Shown here piece after piece: positions 25,769 through 35,642 of a stretch of 64,000 nucleotides of DNA (position 1 is the stretch's first letter; each line of letters begins with the position of its first letter). The position numbers and the translations under genes are program-made. The stretch comes from G963676655 sp963676655 (GTDB lineage: Bacteria > Verrucomicrobiota > Lentisphaeria > Victivallales > Victivallaceae). The notes under the pieces are model-generated. The model saw nothing but the letters and a program-made list of their open reading frames with translations, did no database searches and was not told the origin of the DNA. The stretch lies in the NCBI GenBank assembly GCA_963676655.2, contig CAXXKX010000003.1, forward strand, positions 1,798,001-1,862,000, in the 5' to 3' direction.

Positions 25769-28015
25769 ATGTTAAATGAATTATTCTGGGATTTTCCACT
25801 GCCGCGCACTCACACCGGCATCCCTCTGGGCAATGCAATAACCGGACTCTTAATCTGGGGCGAAGGCCGGACCCTTAAAATTACGGTTTCGCGGGCCGAT
25901 TTGTGGGATCATCGCGGCGGACTGGAATGGACAGAAAAACAGAATTTCACGGATATCCGCGCTTGTCTCGAAGCCAACGACGAACCGGGACTCCGGGCTT
26001 TGTTCAAAACTGATACGGAAGACGTTCCGGGGCAGCCGGAACGTCCCAGCGTGTTACCGCTTGGCCGGATCGATCTTGAGCTGCCGGAAACCTCCGTTCT
26101 CAAAAGCGGCAGAATAAGTTTTGTCGACGGCAAAGTCGTGGTCGACTATGAAAGAGCCGGACAAACATTTGCCGTTGTAATTGAACTGGCGATGCTGGAG
26201 CAATTGTTCTACATACGCCTGGCTGACGGCGAGGAGTGCGGGATAAAATGTGTGACTTCCTGGGATTATCAGGGTGATTACCTCGCAAGCATCAGCTTCG
26301 AGCCGCCAAAATATTTGACGGAAAACGAACTGAACGGCTGGATTCAGGATTGTCCGGTCGATCCGGCGGTTTGCGTCTGTTGCCGCAAGCAGGGCAATGC
26401 CATTTATGCCTTGACTGATCGGGACGAGTGTGTCGCAGAGCTGGAAAAGCGGGTTGGAACTACGCTGGATAATGCCGTTGTAGCCGGAATTGCACCGATT
26501 GCGCAGGCCAATAGTGAATGGTGGGGCGAGTATTGGAAGGATATTCCGGAAGTAAACCTCCCGAACCGTGACCTTGAAGAACTCTATTATCTTGGTCTTT
26601 TCAAGTTTGCCGGCCTGACCAATCCGGCCGGTGTGGCCGGTACGCTGCAGGGACCGTGGATCGAGGAATACCGGATGCCGCCGTGGTCCAGTGACTATCA
26701 TTTCAATATCAATGTCCAGATGTGTTACTGGCCGGCTTACAAGGCGAACCGGCTTGATCACTTGAAGCCGCTTTTCGATCTGGTCTGGTCCTGGCGCGAT
26801 CAGTTAGCCCGTAATGCGAAACTGTTTGTCGGGATCGATGACGGTTTTATGCTGCCGCACGCGGTGGATGACCATTGCACCTGCATGGGCTCGTTCTGGA
26901 CCGGAACCATTGATCATGCCTGTGCCGCCTGGATCGCTCAGATGATGTTCCAGTATGTCCAATATACCAATGATCTTGAATTCCTGAAAACGGTGGCGTT
27001 CCCGTTTATGAAAGGTACGATGCGGGTTTACGAGGAAATGATGGAAAAAGACGAAAACAACAGGTATTCGCTACCGGTCAGCGTATCTCCCGAATATCGC
27101 GGTTGCGATATGGACGCATGGGGAAAAAACGCCAGTTTCCAGTTGGCGGCTATCCGCTCACTGGCCGAATTTCTCAATTCAGCTGCAATGATGCTGGCCG
27201 AAACTCCTGATCCGGTTTGGCGGGATATTCTGGATAACCTACCGGAATATTGCGTTTTCGGCGAAGGCGAAGATGCGCGGATCGCATTGTGGGAAGAAAC
27301 CGACCTGGAGGAAAGTCATCGTCACCATTCGCATCTTGGCGGGATTTGTCCTTTTGATACGATCGACATTCATGGCGAAGAGCATTCCTCAGTGGTCCTT
27401 CGGTCGATCAAACATTGGATTGAGACTGGCGCGGGTCGTTGGACCGGCTGGTGCATGCCCTGGGCCTCGATGCTGCATTCCCGTTTGAATAACGGCGGTA
27501 TGGCTGTTATGCTGCTGGAAATTCTCAAACGGGTTTTCATTAACGAGGGATACGGTACTCTGCACGATTTCAATTTTCCGGGCTTTACCGTTATGGGTGG
27601 AAGCCTGAAACTGAAAGAAAACCCTGGTGAGGTTGAACTTGAACCGGACCGTGGCACGATTGATGTGATGCAGTTAGACGCCGGAATGGGCGCGGTTACG
27701 GCCATTCAGGATATTCTGATGCACAGTCGCCGCGGGATAATATATCTGTTTCCGGGCATTCCGAAAACCTGGAAAAATGTCAAATTTTCCGAAATGCTGT
27801 GCGAAGGCGGTTTCCTGATCAGTGCCGAAATCAAAAATTGCCGCCTGATGCCGGTGAAGGTTTACAGTCGCTTCGGCGGAATCCTCAAACTGGGCAATCC
27901 ATGGGGCGTCAAGCCGGTGAAAGCAGTCATCGACGGAGTCGAGCAGATAAAAGCCGGTAAAGTTCTGGAAATGACTATTCCGGCCGGAGCTACTTGTCAA
28001 TTGACCCTGGCCTGA
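25769..28015 (+). CDS. GH95-like glycosidase (alpha-L-fucosidase/galactosidase type)
   Basis: The 748-aa protein has an N-terminal beta domain starting WDFPLPRTHTGIPLGNAITG, then an (alpha/alpha)6 barrel with the GH95 landmark LQGPWIEEYRMPPWSSDYHF followed by NINVQMCYWPA, and late segments GRWTGWCMPWASMLHSRL, LDAGMGAVTAIQDILM and IYLFPGIPKTWKN, which align in order with the end of GH95 fucosidases. No signal peptide, so cytoplasmic. AGAGG lies a short way before the ATG. It is expressed divergently from an AraC regulator. Whether it removes L-fucose or L-galactose cannot be decided by eye. Confidence 0.8.
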   Translation: MLNELFWDFPLPRTHTGIPLGNAITGLLIWGEGRTLKITVSRADLWDHRGGLEWTEKQNFTDIRACLEANDEPGLRALFKTDTEDVPGQPERPSVLPLGRIDLELPETSVLKSGRISFVDGKVVVDYERAGQTFAVVIELAMLEQLFYIRLADGEECGIKCVTSWDYQGDYLASISFEPPKYLTENELNGWIQDCPVDPAVCVCCRKQGNAIYALTDRDECVAELEKRVGTTLDNAVVAGIAPIAQANSEWWGEYWKDIPEVNLPNRDLEELYYLGLFKFAGLTNPAGVAGTLQGPWIEEYRMPPWSSDYHFNINVQMCYWPAYKANRLDHLKPLFDLVWSWRDQLARNAKLFVGIDDGFMLPHAVDDHCTCMGSFWTGTIDHACAAWIAQMMFQYVQYTNDLEFLKTVAFPFMKGTMRVYEEMMEKDENNRYSLPVSVSPEYRGCDMDAWGKNASFQLAAIRSLAEFLNSAAMMLAETPDPVWRDILDNLPEYCVFGEGEDARIALWEETDLEESHRHHSHLGGICPFDTIDIHGEEHSSVVLRSIKHWIETGAGRWTGWCMPWASMLHSRLNNGGMAVMLLEILKRVFINEGYGTLHDFNFPGFTVMGGSLKLKENPGEVELEPDRGTIDVMQLDAGMGAVTAIQDILMHSRRGIIYLFPGIPKTWKNVKFSEMLCEGGFLISAEIKNCRLMPVKVYSRFGGILKLGNPWGVKPVKAVIDGVEQIKAGKVLEMTIPAGATCQLTLA

Positions 28016-28047
28016 AAAGCTGGCTTCAAGCAGAATGTTTGAAACGG

Positions 28048-31000
28048 TCAATTGATAATAACTTCATAAACCATTGCTTGTGAATTGGCGTTATTGCAAT
28101 CTATAATGATAGCGCCATTCTTCACGGTTGCCGGTATTTCAGCGGTTCTGCGTCCATTGAATGAAAGAGCCCATACCTTGACGGTATTGAAATTTTGATG
28201 TTTCAGGCGGAATGTCACTTCTCCACGCTTCATCAACAGCGGCAGTTTTCCCCATTCAAGCAGAATCTTTCGGGCGGATGACATAAATTTTATGTTGCTG
28301 TTTTGAATATCGGTTAAGTGAAAGAGCAGAAATTTTCTACTTGAATTCAGTTTTTTTCCGTCCATTGATGCGGCTCCGGCGACACAGAATCCGCCTTTGT
28401 TTATAACGCTGACGCTTTTGCCGGAAAACTCTCCGGCGCGATCCGCAATAAAGATTTCGCTCTGAGGTGTAACAGATGAAAAACCGACTTTATCCCGGTT
28501 GATATACAGTTCCCCGGTAGAGCTTTTGATTGCATCATTGGTAATATCCGGATTGTCGATTTGTTCGTCATAACCGTGCTGTTCGGAATTTTTCGCTTTC
28601 GCCGTTCCGATTTTGGCGAAGAGGCCAAGTCGGCTGTATTGTTCCGGGAACGCGCCGCCGCCCAGCGAATTCATGTTGTTTACATTATCAAAGGATTTTT
28701 CTCCGAACAGGAAAGGAATTGATTTTTGCGAGGAGGCTACATCCTGACGTAAAAACAAGAGAATTCCCATCTTTTCGGAAAGCATGTTCAACGGATCGCA
28801 AACCAGATCAAATCCCCGGATCGGGTTCTTGTATATAATTCCCTCAATGTTGTGTGAATAGGCGAAGCGGTAGAGCCCGTCCCAGTCCTGCAAAGACGCG
28901 TAAGCGCCCATAAGCACTCCGCCTTCCGCCCGGAAATTATTCGGGAAGCAGTAGTTAAATTCCGTAACCATAAATGGCTTACCCATAATTCGCGATGGCA
29001 TCATGTGTCTGGGAACCTCGGCAAACCTTTTTATCGCGCTTATATTTTTATAGCGGTGCGGCAGGCTCCACGGTCTTTTGATAAAAGAGGGATGATCCCA
29101 GTAAGCGTGATTGTCCACGTAGTCGAGTTTTTCCCGAAGAAATGCCAGAAGAACCGGGTTGGTGAAATTGGCATCGGAAAGCTGTGCCTGGACCTTGAGT
29201 TCATTTTTCAGAAAATCTTTCATCCTTAAATATGATTTTATTTGAATATCAATCAGGAATTTTGATAAAGAGCGGCTTCTCTCCTGATCATTTTTGCAGT
29301 CGATATTGTTGTTCTGCAAATATTTGTCAAACTTTTTCAAATAGGCTTCCTTAATGGCCGGGTATTGCTGCCAGACGTGATATATGGCGTCTTCATTAAC
29401 AACGGAAATAGCGAAAAGAGCAGGGTCTTCAGCCCAGCTCATCCCGGTGTAGGGATTTTTGTGGGTCAAGAGTTTGCGGGAAAACGCTTTCCAGTTGTTA
29501 AACGCATCTTCATTGATCGGGGCCAAGGCTTTCATTTCATAATGCGTAAGTTTGCCGAACCCCGTCACTTCCCCGGCCTTGAAACGCCTGCTGCAGAAAA
29601 GGTCGGTGGTGATATAAATTCCTTTCCGCTTAAAACAGTGAAACAGATAGTCAAGTTTATCCATCAGACTCTTATCCAAGGTCGTTGAGTTTCCGGCTTT
29701 TTTGTCGATCAGGTTATTGTCATAATGGTGGAAGCGAACCGAATTATAACCTATCGCGGCAAACTGCGCCGCCACTTTTTCACAGGTTTTCTTGTCAAGA
29801 TACTGAGCTGAGAAGCAAAGGTTGTTGCCGTAAAAACGCACTTTTTTACCTTTGGCTTTCTCAAATTCAAAATGGCCGTTCCTGATGACTACTTTTCCGT
29901 ATTTTCCGGCCGGGGCATCGAGCATGGATGAAAAATCCAGTGGACTGCCGGGAATAATTTCCGCGTTTGGATCGGCAATTTTTGTCCAGTTCCTGCAGGG
30001 AACGATATAATATGGCGGCCGGGAGTTGTTGATTGGGATATCGTCGTTTGACATCGATAATCCGGCAACCATCCATACGGCGTTTTTCCTGGGCAGGAGT
30101 GAGATTTTTTTGATCTTTTTTCCTTTTAACGCGAATTTTGAGAGATAGAGGCCGACATAGGATTTCCTGTTTTCAGCGGTCCACGCGGCAATACCGTTTG
30201 CCAGTGAAACCGGTTCCCACCAGTTGCCGGTATCGCGTTTATTGATAATGTCAATCGTGCTTTGGTCGCCATCAGCGTATTCAACCAGAACTTTTCCGAT
30301 CGCCACTTTTTCCCGCGGCGCCCAGGCTATCGCATGCAGCAGATAGAGATACCGGTTCATTTGGGTTTCCGGTTTTATTTCGGTGGAATCCAGAAAATAA
30401 TTTCGACTTTTGCCGGAAAAAACCATACAGGACTTGCCGTTATTCGAGTTCGGGTCAATAATATCAAAAGTAACGCCGCCGATGTTCCGGACTCCGGGTT
30501 TGATCATTCCAAGGTCATTTTCCGGCCCCTGGTCGGTCCAGCCGCCTTTTTTATCATCGGCTGTTTTATCACGGAATCCCATATTTACCTGTTTTCGAAT
30601 CGCAACTGGCTCGGATTTAAAAGATATTGACTTCATGTCGAAACTTATGCTGCTGCGGGTAATATCCCCGTGGTCCGGGGAAAACATGATTCTTAATTCA
30701 AACATATCCGAATTGAATTTTCTGTTGTCCTGAAGCAGAATATCCAGATTTCCCTCGAAAAGCATTCCTTTCGAGTTATTATAAAGGATTATCTTCTTGA
30801 CTTTGACTTTCCTCAGCAAGGTCATTTTCTTGTATTTGACGGGAAAAGTAAAATCCTGCCCGTCAATCGAAATTACTTGTCCGCCCCATATATTCGCGGG
30901 TATGCTCATTGAAACGCATAGATTATTGGTTTTAATGCCGGTTGCGGATTCAAGCATAGCGGAATAATTCCATGATCCCGGTCCGGTCTTTTGAACATTT

Positions 31001-31893
31001 TCAGTCACGTTAAAAAAGTCATTTTTAGGCGTTAAAACCCATTTAGCTATAATGCGGGTGTCTTCGCGGTTTGTCTTTTTTGATAAAACTTCAAATTCTC
31101 TTCTTCCCTGAGTGGAGTTGTGCCATTTGGAGTTATAATGAGTCATAATGAGATTAATGTCGTTAAACTCAACGATTCCTTTGTAGTCGACCTTGATTCT
31201 GGAAACTGGGCGGGAGATGTTGGGCAAAGATGTCACGCCGGGAGAAACCGTCAAGTTCAGCCGGGAATGGGAAATCTTTCCGTTGGCGGGGTTGCACATT
31301 ATTCTCAGTTCAAACTCATTTCGGCCCGATTTCCGGTTATCCTGAATGAAAATTCCGATGTTCTTTCCTGTGATTGCGACTGGTCGTTTGCCGCCGTTGA
31401 TGATCAGTTGGTTTAAGTTTTTGCGGCTGACAAGATATTTTTTTTCGGCGGTCAACGGCAGCGTGTAACTTTCATTGCCCAGTAATAATTTTTTTCCGGC
31501 ATAAATCCGGCCCGATAAAATCAAGTCCAGACAAAGAGTTTTAGTTGGAATATTTTCTGGCGATTTTAAGTCTATGCTGTATGTAAAGCTCGAAGCATTG
31601 ATTTTTCTGACTTGTTGGTGCAGATCAAAAAATTTTTTATTGCGTAATGTCCATTTGGCCTGTCCATCAAAACTGCCGTTGCCGATAACCGGAAATTGCG
31701 GTAAATATTTGATGTTCTCCCGGTTTGGGATCGAAAGGTTCCACTTGCCGTCAAAATGACGAAGATGCGCTGAGACATCATCAATTTTCAGGTTGCCGTT
31801 CTCATCGACAGTGACGCTTTGAATAATGTTTGTTGCGGCAAAAGTAATAAATCCGCAGGAGATAAATAGAATTGTAAGAATTGTTTTAACCAT
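28048..31893 (-). CDS. Large secreted clan GH-A glycosidase with duplicated N-terminal domain
   Basis: The 1281-aa protein has a signal peptide (1-19), two tandem related beta-domains (about 30-220 and 235-425, both ending in a DNRK...FELRIM...P pattern), a further beta region (440-620) and a TIM barrel (about 640-1130) in which KVRFYGNNLCF marks the first strand. Candidate catalytic acid/base is Glu834 in SVVNED and candidate nucleophile is Glu978 in MVTEFNY, as in cellulase-like GH5/GH2-clan enzymes. It is divergent from a GntR/LacI regulator, and its promoter carries the same operator as the regulator's own promoter. The substrate is unknown. Confidence 0.8.
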   Translation of the reverse strand: MVKTILTILFISCGFITFAATNIIQSVTVDENGNLKIDDVSAHLRHFDGKWNLSIPNRENIKYLPQFPVIGNGSFDGQAKWTLRNKKFFDLHQQVRKINASSFTYSIDLKSPENIPTKTLCLDLILSGRIYAGKKLLLGNESYTLPLTAEKKYLVSRKNLNQLIINGGKRPVAITGKNIGIFIQDNRKSGRNEFELRIMCNPANGKISHSRLNLTVSPGVTSLPNISRPVSRIKVDYKGIVEFNDINLIMTHYNSKWHNSTQGRREFEVLSKKTNREDTRIIAKWVLTPKNDFFNVTENVQKTGPGSWNYSAMLESATGIKTNNLCVSMSIPANIWGGQVISIDGQDFTFPVKYKKMTLLRKVKVKKIILYNNSKGMLFEGNLDILLQDNRKFNSDMFELRIMFSPDHGDITRSSISFDMKSISFKSEPVAIRKQVNMGFRDKTADDKKGGWTDQGPENDLGMIKPGVRNIGGVTFDIIDPNSNNGKSCMVFSGKSRNYFLDSTEIKPETQMNRYLYLLHAIAWAPREKVAIGKVLVEYADGDQSTIDIINKRDTGNWWEPVSLANGIAAWTAENRKSYVGLYLSKFALKGKKIKKISLLPRKNAVWMVAGLSMSNDDIPINNSRPPYYIVPCRNWTKIADPNAEIIPGSPLDFSSMLDAPAGKYGKVVIRNGHFEFEKAKGKKVRFYGNNLCFSAQYLDKKTCEKVAAQFAAIGYNSVRFHHYDNNLIDKKAGNSTTLDKSLMDKLDYLFHCFKRKGIYITTDLFCSRRFKAGEVTGFGKLTHYEMKALAPINEDAFNNWKAFSRKLLTHKNPYTGMSWAEDPALFAISVVNEDAIYHVWQQYPAIKEAYLKKFDKYLQNNNIDCKNDQERSRSLSKFLIDIQIKSYLRMKDFLKNELKVQAQLSDANFTNPVLLAFLREKLDYVDNHAYWDHPSFIKRPWSLPHRYKNISAIKRFAEVPRHMMPSRIMGKPFMVTEFNYCFPNNFRAEGGVLMGAYASLQDWDGLYRFAYSHNIEGIIYKNPIRGFDLVCDPLNMLSEKMGILLFLRQDVASSQKSIPFLFGEKSFDNVNNMNSLGGGAFPEQYSRLGLFAKIGTAKAKNSEQHGYDEQIDNPDITNDAIKSSTGELYINRDKVGFSSVTPQSEIFIADRAGEFSGKSVSVINKGGFCVAGAASMDGKKLNSSRKFLLFHLTDIQNSNIKFMSSARKILLEWGKLPLLMKRGEVTFRLKHQNFNTVKVWALSFNGRRTAEIPATVKNGAIIIDCNNANSQAMVYEVIIN

Positions 31894-31969
31894 TTTGATC
31901 TTCCATTTTTAATTATATAGAGCAATGTGAGGAACATTGCCATCCGTTGTTCGGACTCAATGATTATAT

Positions 31970-31990
31970 GTTATTAGGTTATCCTACAAC
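31970..31990 (-). promoter_or_regulatory. Operator in the promoter of the 1281-aa glycosidase
   Basis: Read on the complement, this 21-base site differs at one position only from the site at 32234-32254 and carries the same TTGTAGGATAACC core. It begins directly next to the -10 box of the glycosidase promoter. Confidence 0.7.
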
Positions 31991-31991
31991 T

Positions 31992-32020
31992 AAAATAACT
32001 CCCGATTCGCTCGATGTCAA
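31992..32020 (-). promoter_or_regulatory. Sigma70-type promoter of the 1281-aa glycosidase
   Basis: On the complement TTGACA (32015-32020), 17 bases, TATTTT (31992-31997), then the operator. The architecture is the same as that of the divergent regulator promoter. The other parts of the 374-bp gap (32021-32202) are AT-rich and hold nothing I recognise. Confidence 0.7.
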
Positions 32021-32202
32021 TATGCTTATAATTTATTTTTAATGAATTTCCTGTTTTGGAGTATAATAATAAATCAGATTGAAAGAAAAATATACGCTTT
32101 TAAGGCTAATGTTTGAATCTTTTGGCCTTAATTGGGGATGCTTTAAATATAGCTTAAATTCATAAAAAACCATATTATTTTTAAATAATTTTATTTTTGC
32201 TA

Positions 32203-32231
32203 TTGACAAAATCGTCATTATCAGTTAAAAT
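32203..32231 (+). promoter_or_regulatory. Sigma70-type promoter of the regulator at 32.3 kb
   Basis: TTGACA (32203-32208), a 17-base spacer and TAAAAT (32226-32231) precede the operator at 32234 and the start codon at 32268. Confidence 0.75.
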
Positions 32232-32233
32232 AG

Positions 32234-32254
32234 GTTGTAGGATAACCTAACAAC
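32234..32254 (+). promoter_or_regulatory. Autoregulatory operator of the regulator at 32.3 kb
   Basis: The site is an imperfect palindrome with arms GTTGTAGG and CCTAACAAC around ATAA. It sits 2 bp after the -10 box. A 20/21 match in inverted orientation lies in the divergent glycosidase promoter at 31970-31990. Confidence 0.7.
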
Positions 32255-32267
32255 TAAGAAAACGCAA

Positions 32268-33359
32268 ATGAACACTTTGACTGTAAAAAATAAAAGCGAC
32301 CAGGTCCGCGACATTCTGCTTAACGAGCTGAAGCGGGGAAAATACAAAGTCGGCTGCCGGGTAGACTCTGACAATGTTCTGTCAAGAAATCTCGGGATCA
32401 GTAAAAATACAGTAAGGGAAGCCATTTCCACGTTAGTGAACGACGGATATTTTAAACGTATTCAAGGCAAGGGAACATTTGTTGTTTCAACCACTCCCCC
32501 GGCTCAAGCTCATAAACTCAGGATTGTTCGCCTGATATGCCGGGATACATTCAAATGCGGTAAGAGCGATCATTTTATTAATAATGTTTTACGCGGAATC
32601 CATTTGGGCGGTACAGAATATAACTGTGGTGTGTGTGTCGATCTCTTTACCGAGGATACTCCTGAAAAATTACTAAATTCCAAATTGTTCCGCGACGCTC
32701 CGAAAGACGGGGTTATTCTGGCTGGTTTTTCCATTGATTCTAATGATATATCCCCGTTGCTGGAAGCAAACATTCCGGTCGTCTCAGTAGGGAAGCCCAA
32801 CGAAGAATCACTTATTCCGTATGTCGATATGGATCACGCGTCCGTCGTAAACAAGGCCGTCAAATATCTGTTTGACAATGGTCACAAAAACATTGCATTG
32901 CTCGAGAAAAACCTGCATACACCTTCACACCGGGAACGGTTGGAAGGATATATGACCGCTCACCTTGAAGCGAACATAAAAGTGAATCCTGATTTAATTT
33001 TTCTGGCTGACAAACCGGGAATTCCCGGAGACGTCGCCATCAGGGAGCTTTACAAGAGAGGCGCGAATTTTACTGCGGTACTCACTTATGGTGATGACAT
33101 GCTTCACGGAGCGATCAAGCAATTTCGACAGGAACATAAAACTGTTCCGGATGACGTATCAGTCATTACCTACTCAACTTATTCTCTGCCGTTTTTCAAC
33201 CTGATCGGGATGGATCCGACCAGAATACAGGATGATATGACCGCCCTTGGGGAAGCGGCGGTAAAACTGCTTAACGATATCGCGGATAATGGTGCCACCA
33301 GAAGGAACATTATTCTTCAACCTGATTTTGTCGTCGGAAATACTGTAAAGAAAATATAA
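32268..33359 (+). CDS. GntR/LacI hybrid transcription regulator
   Basis: The 363-aa protein has a GntR-type winged helix (about 8-72; VDSDNVLSRNLGISKNTVR and DGYFKRIQGKGTFVV) and a LacI-type sensor domain (about 80-360). It probably represses itself and the divergent 1281-aa glycosidase, since matched operators lie next to both -10 boxes. The genes downstream (pseudopilin, SGNH hydrolase, deacetylase) run in the same direction and may be co-controlled. There is no strong ribosome-binding site before the ATG. Effector unknown. Confidence 0.88.
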   Translation: MNTLTVKNKSDQVRDILLNELKRGKYKVGCRVDSDNVLSRNLGISKNTVREAISTLVNDGYFKRIQGKGTFVVSTTPPAQAHKLRIVRLICRDTFKCGKSDHFINNVLRGIHLGGTEYNCGVCVDLFTEDTPEKLLNSKLFRDAPKDGVILAGFSIDSNDISPLLEANIPVVSVGKPNEESLIPYVDMDHASVVNKAVKYLFDNGHKNIALLEKNLHTPSHRERLEGYMTAHLEANIKVNPDLIFLADKPGIPGDVAIRELYKRGANFTAVLTYGDDMLHGAIKQFRQEHKTVPDDVSVITYSTYSLPFFNLIGMDPTRIQDDMTALGEAAVKLLNDIADNGATRRNIILQPDFVVGNTVKKI

Positions 33360-33505
33360 TACGTGTTTGATGATATATATTTATATTGAGCATAACAATT
33401 TATCGAGCTGGACCTGAATAGAAATTTTTAGAATATTTAATTCAAAAGTTTTTACAGATAAAAAAACGACCGATTTGAATACACAACAAAAAATGGAGAG
33501 AAAAA

Positions 33506-34174
33506 ATGAAAAAGAAACAATGGTTCACATTGATTGAACTCCTCGTTGTAATAGCGATCATTGCTATTCTCGCGTCTATGCTGCTTCCGGCTCTTAACAA
33601 AGCAAGAGACAAGGCCAAGGGAATAAAATGTATATCAAACCTTAAGCAGATCGGACAAGCATCGATAATGTATGCGAACGATAATGACGGCTGGTTTCCG
33701 GGAGCCCGTATTATTACAGGACAGCCGACACAGTGGAGATACGAAATCGCCCAATATATTGTCCCGGGGAAAACTGTAACAGATTGCTGGGATACCGATT
33801 TGCGAGGCGGGGCTTTTATTTGCCCGTCATATACTTACGGACAGTTTTCCACGAAGTACTTCTGGGAAGGCGGTATTGGCTGGAACCGTACCTACTTCGG
33901 CAGTACTGATGCAGACACCAGAGTCAAATTGAGTAATGTCAGAAAGCCATCAGTATCAGGTTTCTGCGGAGATACCGCGACTCTGGAAGACCTTACCACA
34001 TGGAAGCATCAGTTTATCTATCCGCCATCATACGGTACTGATCTTGTTGGGAGTAGACATGATAATGGTATGAATATAGCCTGGGCCGATGGCCACGCAT
34101 CTCGAAAAATGACTATTTTCCTGCTCGGGGGCATGGAAGGGGATCGAGACTACTTTTACAGAAGTGCCAGATAA
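33506..34174 (+). CDS. Pseudopilin-like protein (DUF1559-like)
   Basis: The 222-aa protein starts MKKKQW and then FTLIELLVVIAIIAILAS; Trp stands where prepilins have Gly. A leading GGAGAGA motif precedes the ATG. The C-terminal part holds GSRHDNGMNIAWADGHAS with the shared H and DGH. It follows a GntR/LacI regulator by 146 bp and precedes a secreted SGNH hydrolase and deacetylase. Membrane-anchored; function of the family is not established. Confidence 0.83.
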   Translation: MKKKQWFTLIELLVVIAIIAILASMLLPALNKARDKAKGIKCISNLKQIGQASIMYANDNDGWFPGARIITGQPTQWRYEIAQYIVPGKTVTDCWDTDLRGGAFICPSYTYGQFSTKYFWEGGIGWNRTYFGSTDADTRVKLSNVRKPSVSGFCGDTATLEDLTTWKHQFIYPPSYGTDLVGSRHDNGMNIAWADGHASRKMTIFLLGGMEGDRDYFYRSAR

Positions 34175-34274
34175 CCATAATTGGCATAAAACTGGACTCA
34201 TGGATAAAGCCGGCTTCATCCGTGAGTTCTTTTATCAGTAATACGACTAATAATATTCATCATGGAGTCTCATA

Positions 34275-35627
34275 TTGAAAAAATTTATCATATTATTTAT
34301 TTTCGGATTGATTGTGGTATCCATAGTTGCAGGAGATTCTCAAACAAAAGAGCAGGAAGGCTATCGTTGCGTCTCCAACGGCTTTCGCCTGCCGTTGAAA
34401 TGGCATAAATCAACCAGACCGCATATTTTTTCCCGCTTCCGCCGGAAAGCGATGGTTGAGCTCAAAGGCAAGCTCAAACTGGTCTTTCCGGTCTTTTACA
34501 TGAGCAACGACAAGCCGATAAGGGAAATTCCTTTTCCGAATGATGTTGAAATTCAGGCAGGAATTGAACCCTCATACAAAATGAGCAACCAAAATCTTGG
34601 CGACTCTCCCCGAATCGTCGGTAAACCGGTGACATACCTCAAAGGAGAGACCTCTTTATATAAGGTCGTTACCATTGATCTTGGCGACAAGGTAATCAAA
34701 AAAGGCGACTGGTTCGGGATCTGGGTTGCGTTGGAAAACCTTGATAACGTCAAGATGGTTCCGCTTTCCCGTTTGATCGGCAGTTCAAAACAGCAAATAT
34801 ATGAATCAACAAATACTTCTATTAAGTCCTCGCTGATCAAGGATAATTATATCCGCGACGTGAAAAAAATACGTCTCATCAAACCTTCCCTTAACTGGGA
34901 AATGGGATACTGTCCGATCGCGATTCTCGCCCAATCCGATTACAAAGGCGATGTCTGGGGGATAATAGGCTCCAGCATCCCCGAAGGCTACTACGATAAG
35001 TTCGGGAATCAGTATGGCGATGAAAATGCGAATCTCGGTTATGCGGATAAACTTTTATCGACAAAGCTGTCCGCACCTTCGGTTAATGTCTCGAAAGGTT
35101 CTGACAAATTACGTTACTGTGCCGAAGAACTTAAAACCAGACTTGATATTCTGAAGATATGCGGCGTGAACAAGGTTCATGTCGCTCTGGGCGGCAACGA
35201 TATTTCCGGTCGCATCAAGCTTCGGCAGATGAAAAAAGATTGCCAAAAAATCGTCAAAATGATTAAACAGCTTGACCCTGCCATTGTTGTTGTGGGCTCG
35301 ACAATTCTTCCTCATTCCAAATCGACGGATAAATTCAAGACCTTGCAAGGGCAGACCCCGAGCTATCAGAACCAGGGAAAGACTTCTGTCAGGGGAAGCT
35401 GGAATGAAATATTGAGATTCCATCCGCAGGAAGTTGGATTTGACGACGTTCATGAGTTATGTTCTTATGTTGAATATAACTGGGAAGACTCCGCCAGTTT
35501 GTGGTCCGACCGGGACGGTTCTCCGGCTGTTTTTACCAGAGACGGAACTCATCCGATAGGCGCCGGCAGTGAAGCGATAGCCGCCCATGCGTATCTGATA
35601 AGTACCAAATTAAAGAAAACCAAATAA
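34275..35627 (+). CDS. Secreted SGNH/GDSL-type esterase
   Basis: The 450-aa protein uses a TTG start (34275-34277) with GGAG 7 bases upstream; the signal peptide is KKFIILFIFGLIVVSIVAG. An N-terminal beta domain (about 25-220) precedes an SGNH hydrolase domain (about 228-450) with block I as GIIGSSIPEG (Ser in GSS), block III as ALGGND and block V as RDGTHP (catalytic Asp/His). Such enzymes remove acetyl or acyl groups from sugars. The deacetylase gene follows after 15 bp, so both probably edit the same secreted glycan. Confidence 0.8.
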   Translation: MKKFIILFIFGLIVVSIVAGDSQTKEQEGYRCVSNGFRLPLKWHKSTRPHIFSRFRRKAMVELKGKLKLVFPVFYMSNDKPIREIPFPNDVEIQAGIEPSYKMSNQNLGDSPRIVGKPVTYLKGETSLYKVVTIDLGDKVIKKGDWFGIWVALENLDNVKMVPLSRLIGSSKQQIYESTNTSIKSSLIKDNYIRDVKKIRLIKPSLNWEMGYCPIAILAQSDYKGDVWGIIGSSIPEGYYDKFGNQYGDENANLGYADKLLSTKLSAPSVNVSKGSDKLRYCAEELKTRLDILKICGVNKVHVALGGNDISGRIKLRQMKKDCQKIVKMIKQLDPAIVVVGSTILPHSKSTDKFKTLQGQTPSYQNQGKTSVRGSWNEILRFHPQEVGFDDVHELCSYVEYNWEDSASLWSDRDGSPAVFTRDGTHPIGAGSEAIAAHAYLISTKLKKTK

Positions 35628-35642
35628 TCAAAGAAAGATAAA

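Noticed and set aside
26054..26761. Long open frame on the complement inside the GH95-like gene (235 aa)
   Set aside because: It is the antisense of a well-supported family member and has no ribosome-binding site or recognisable domain.
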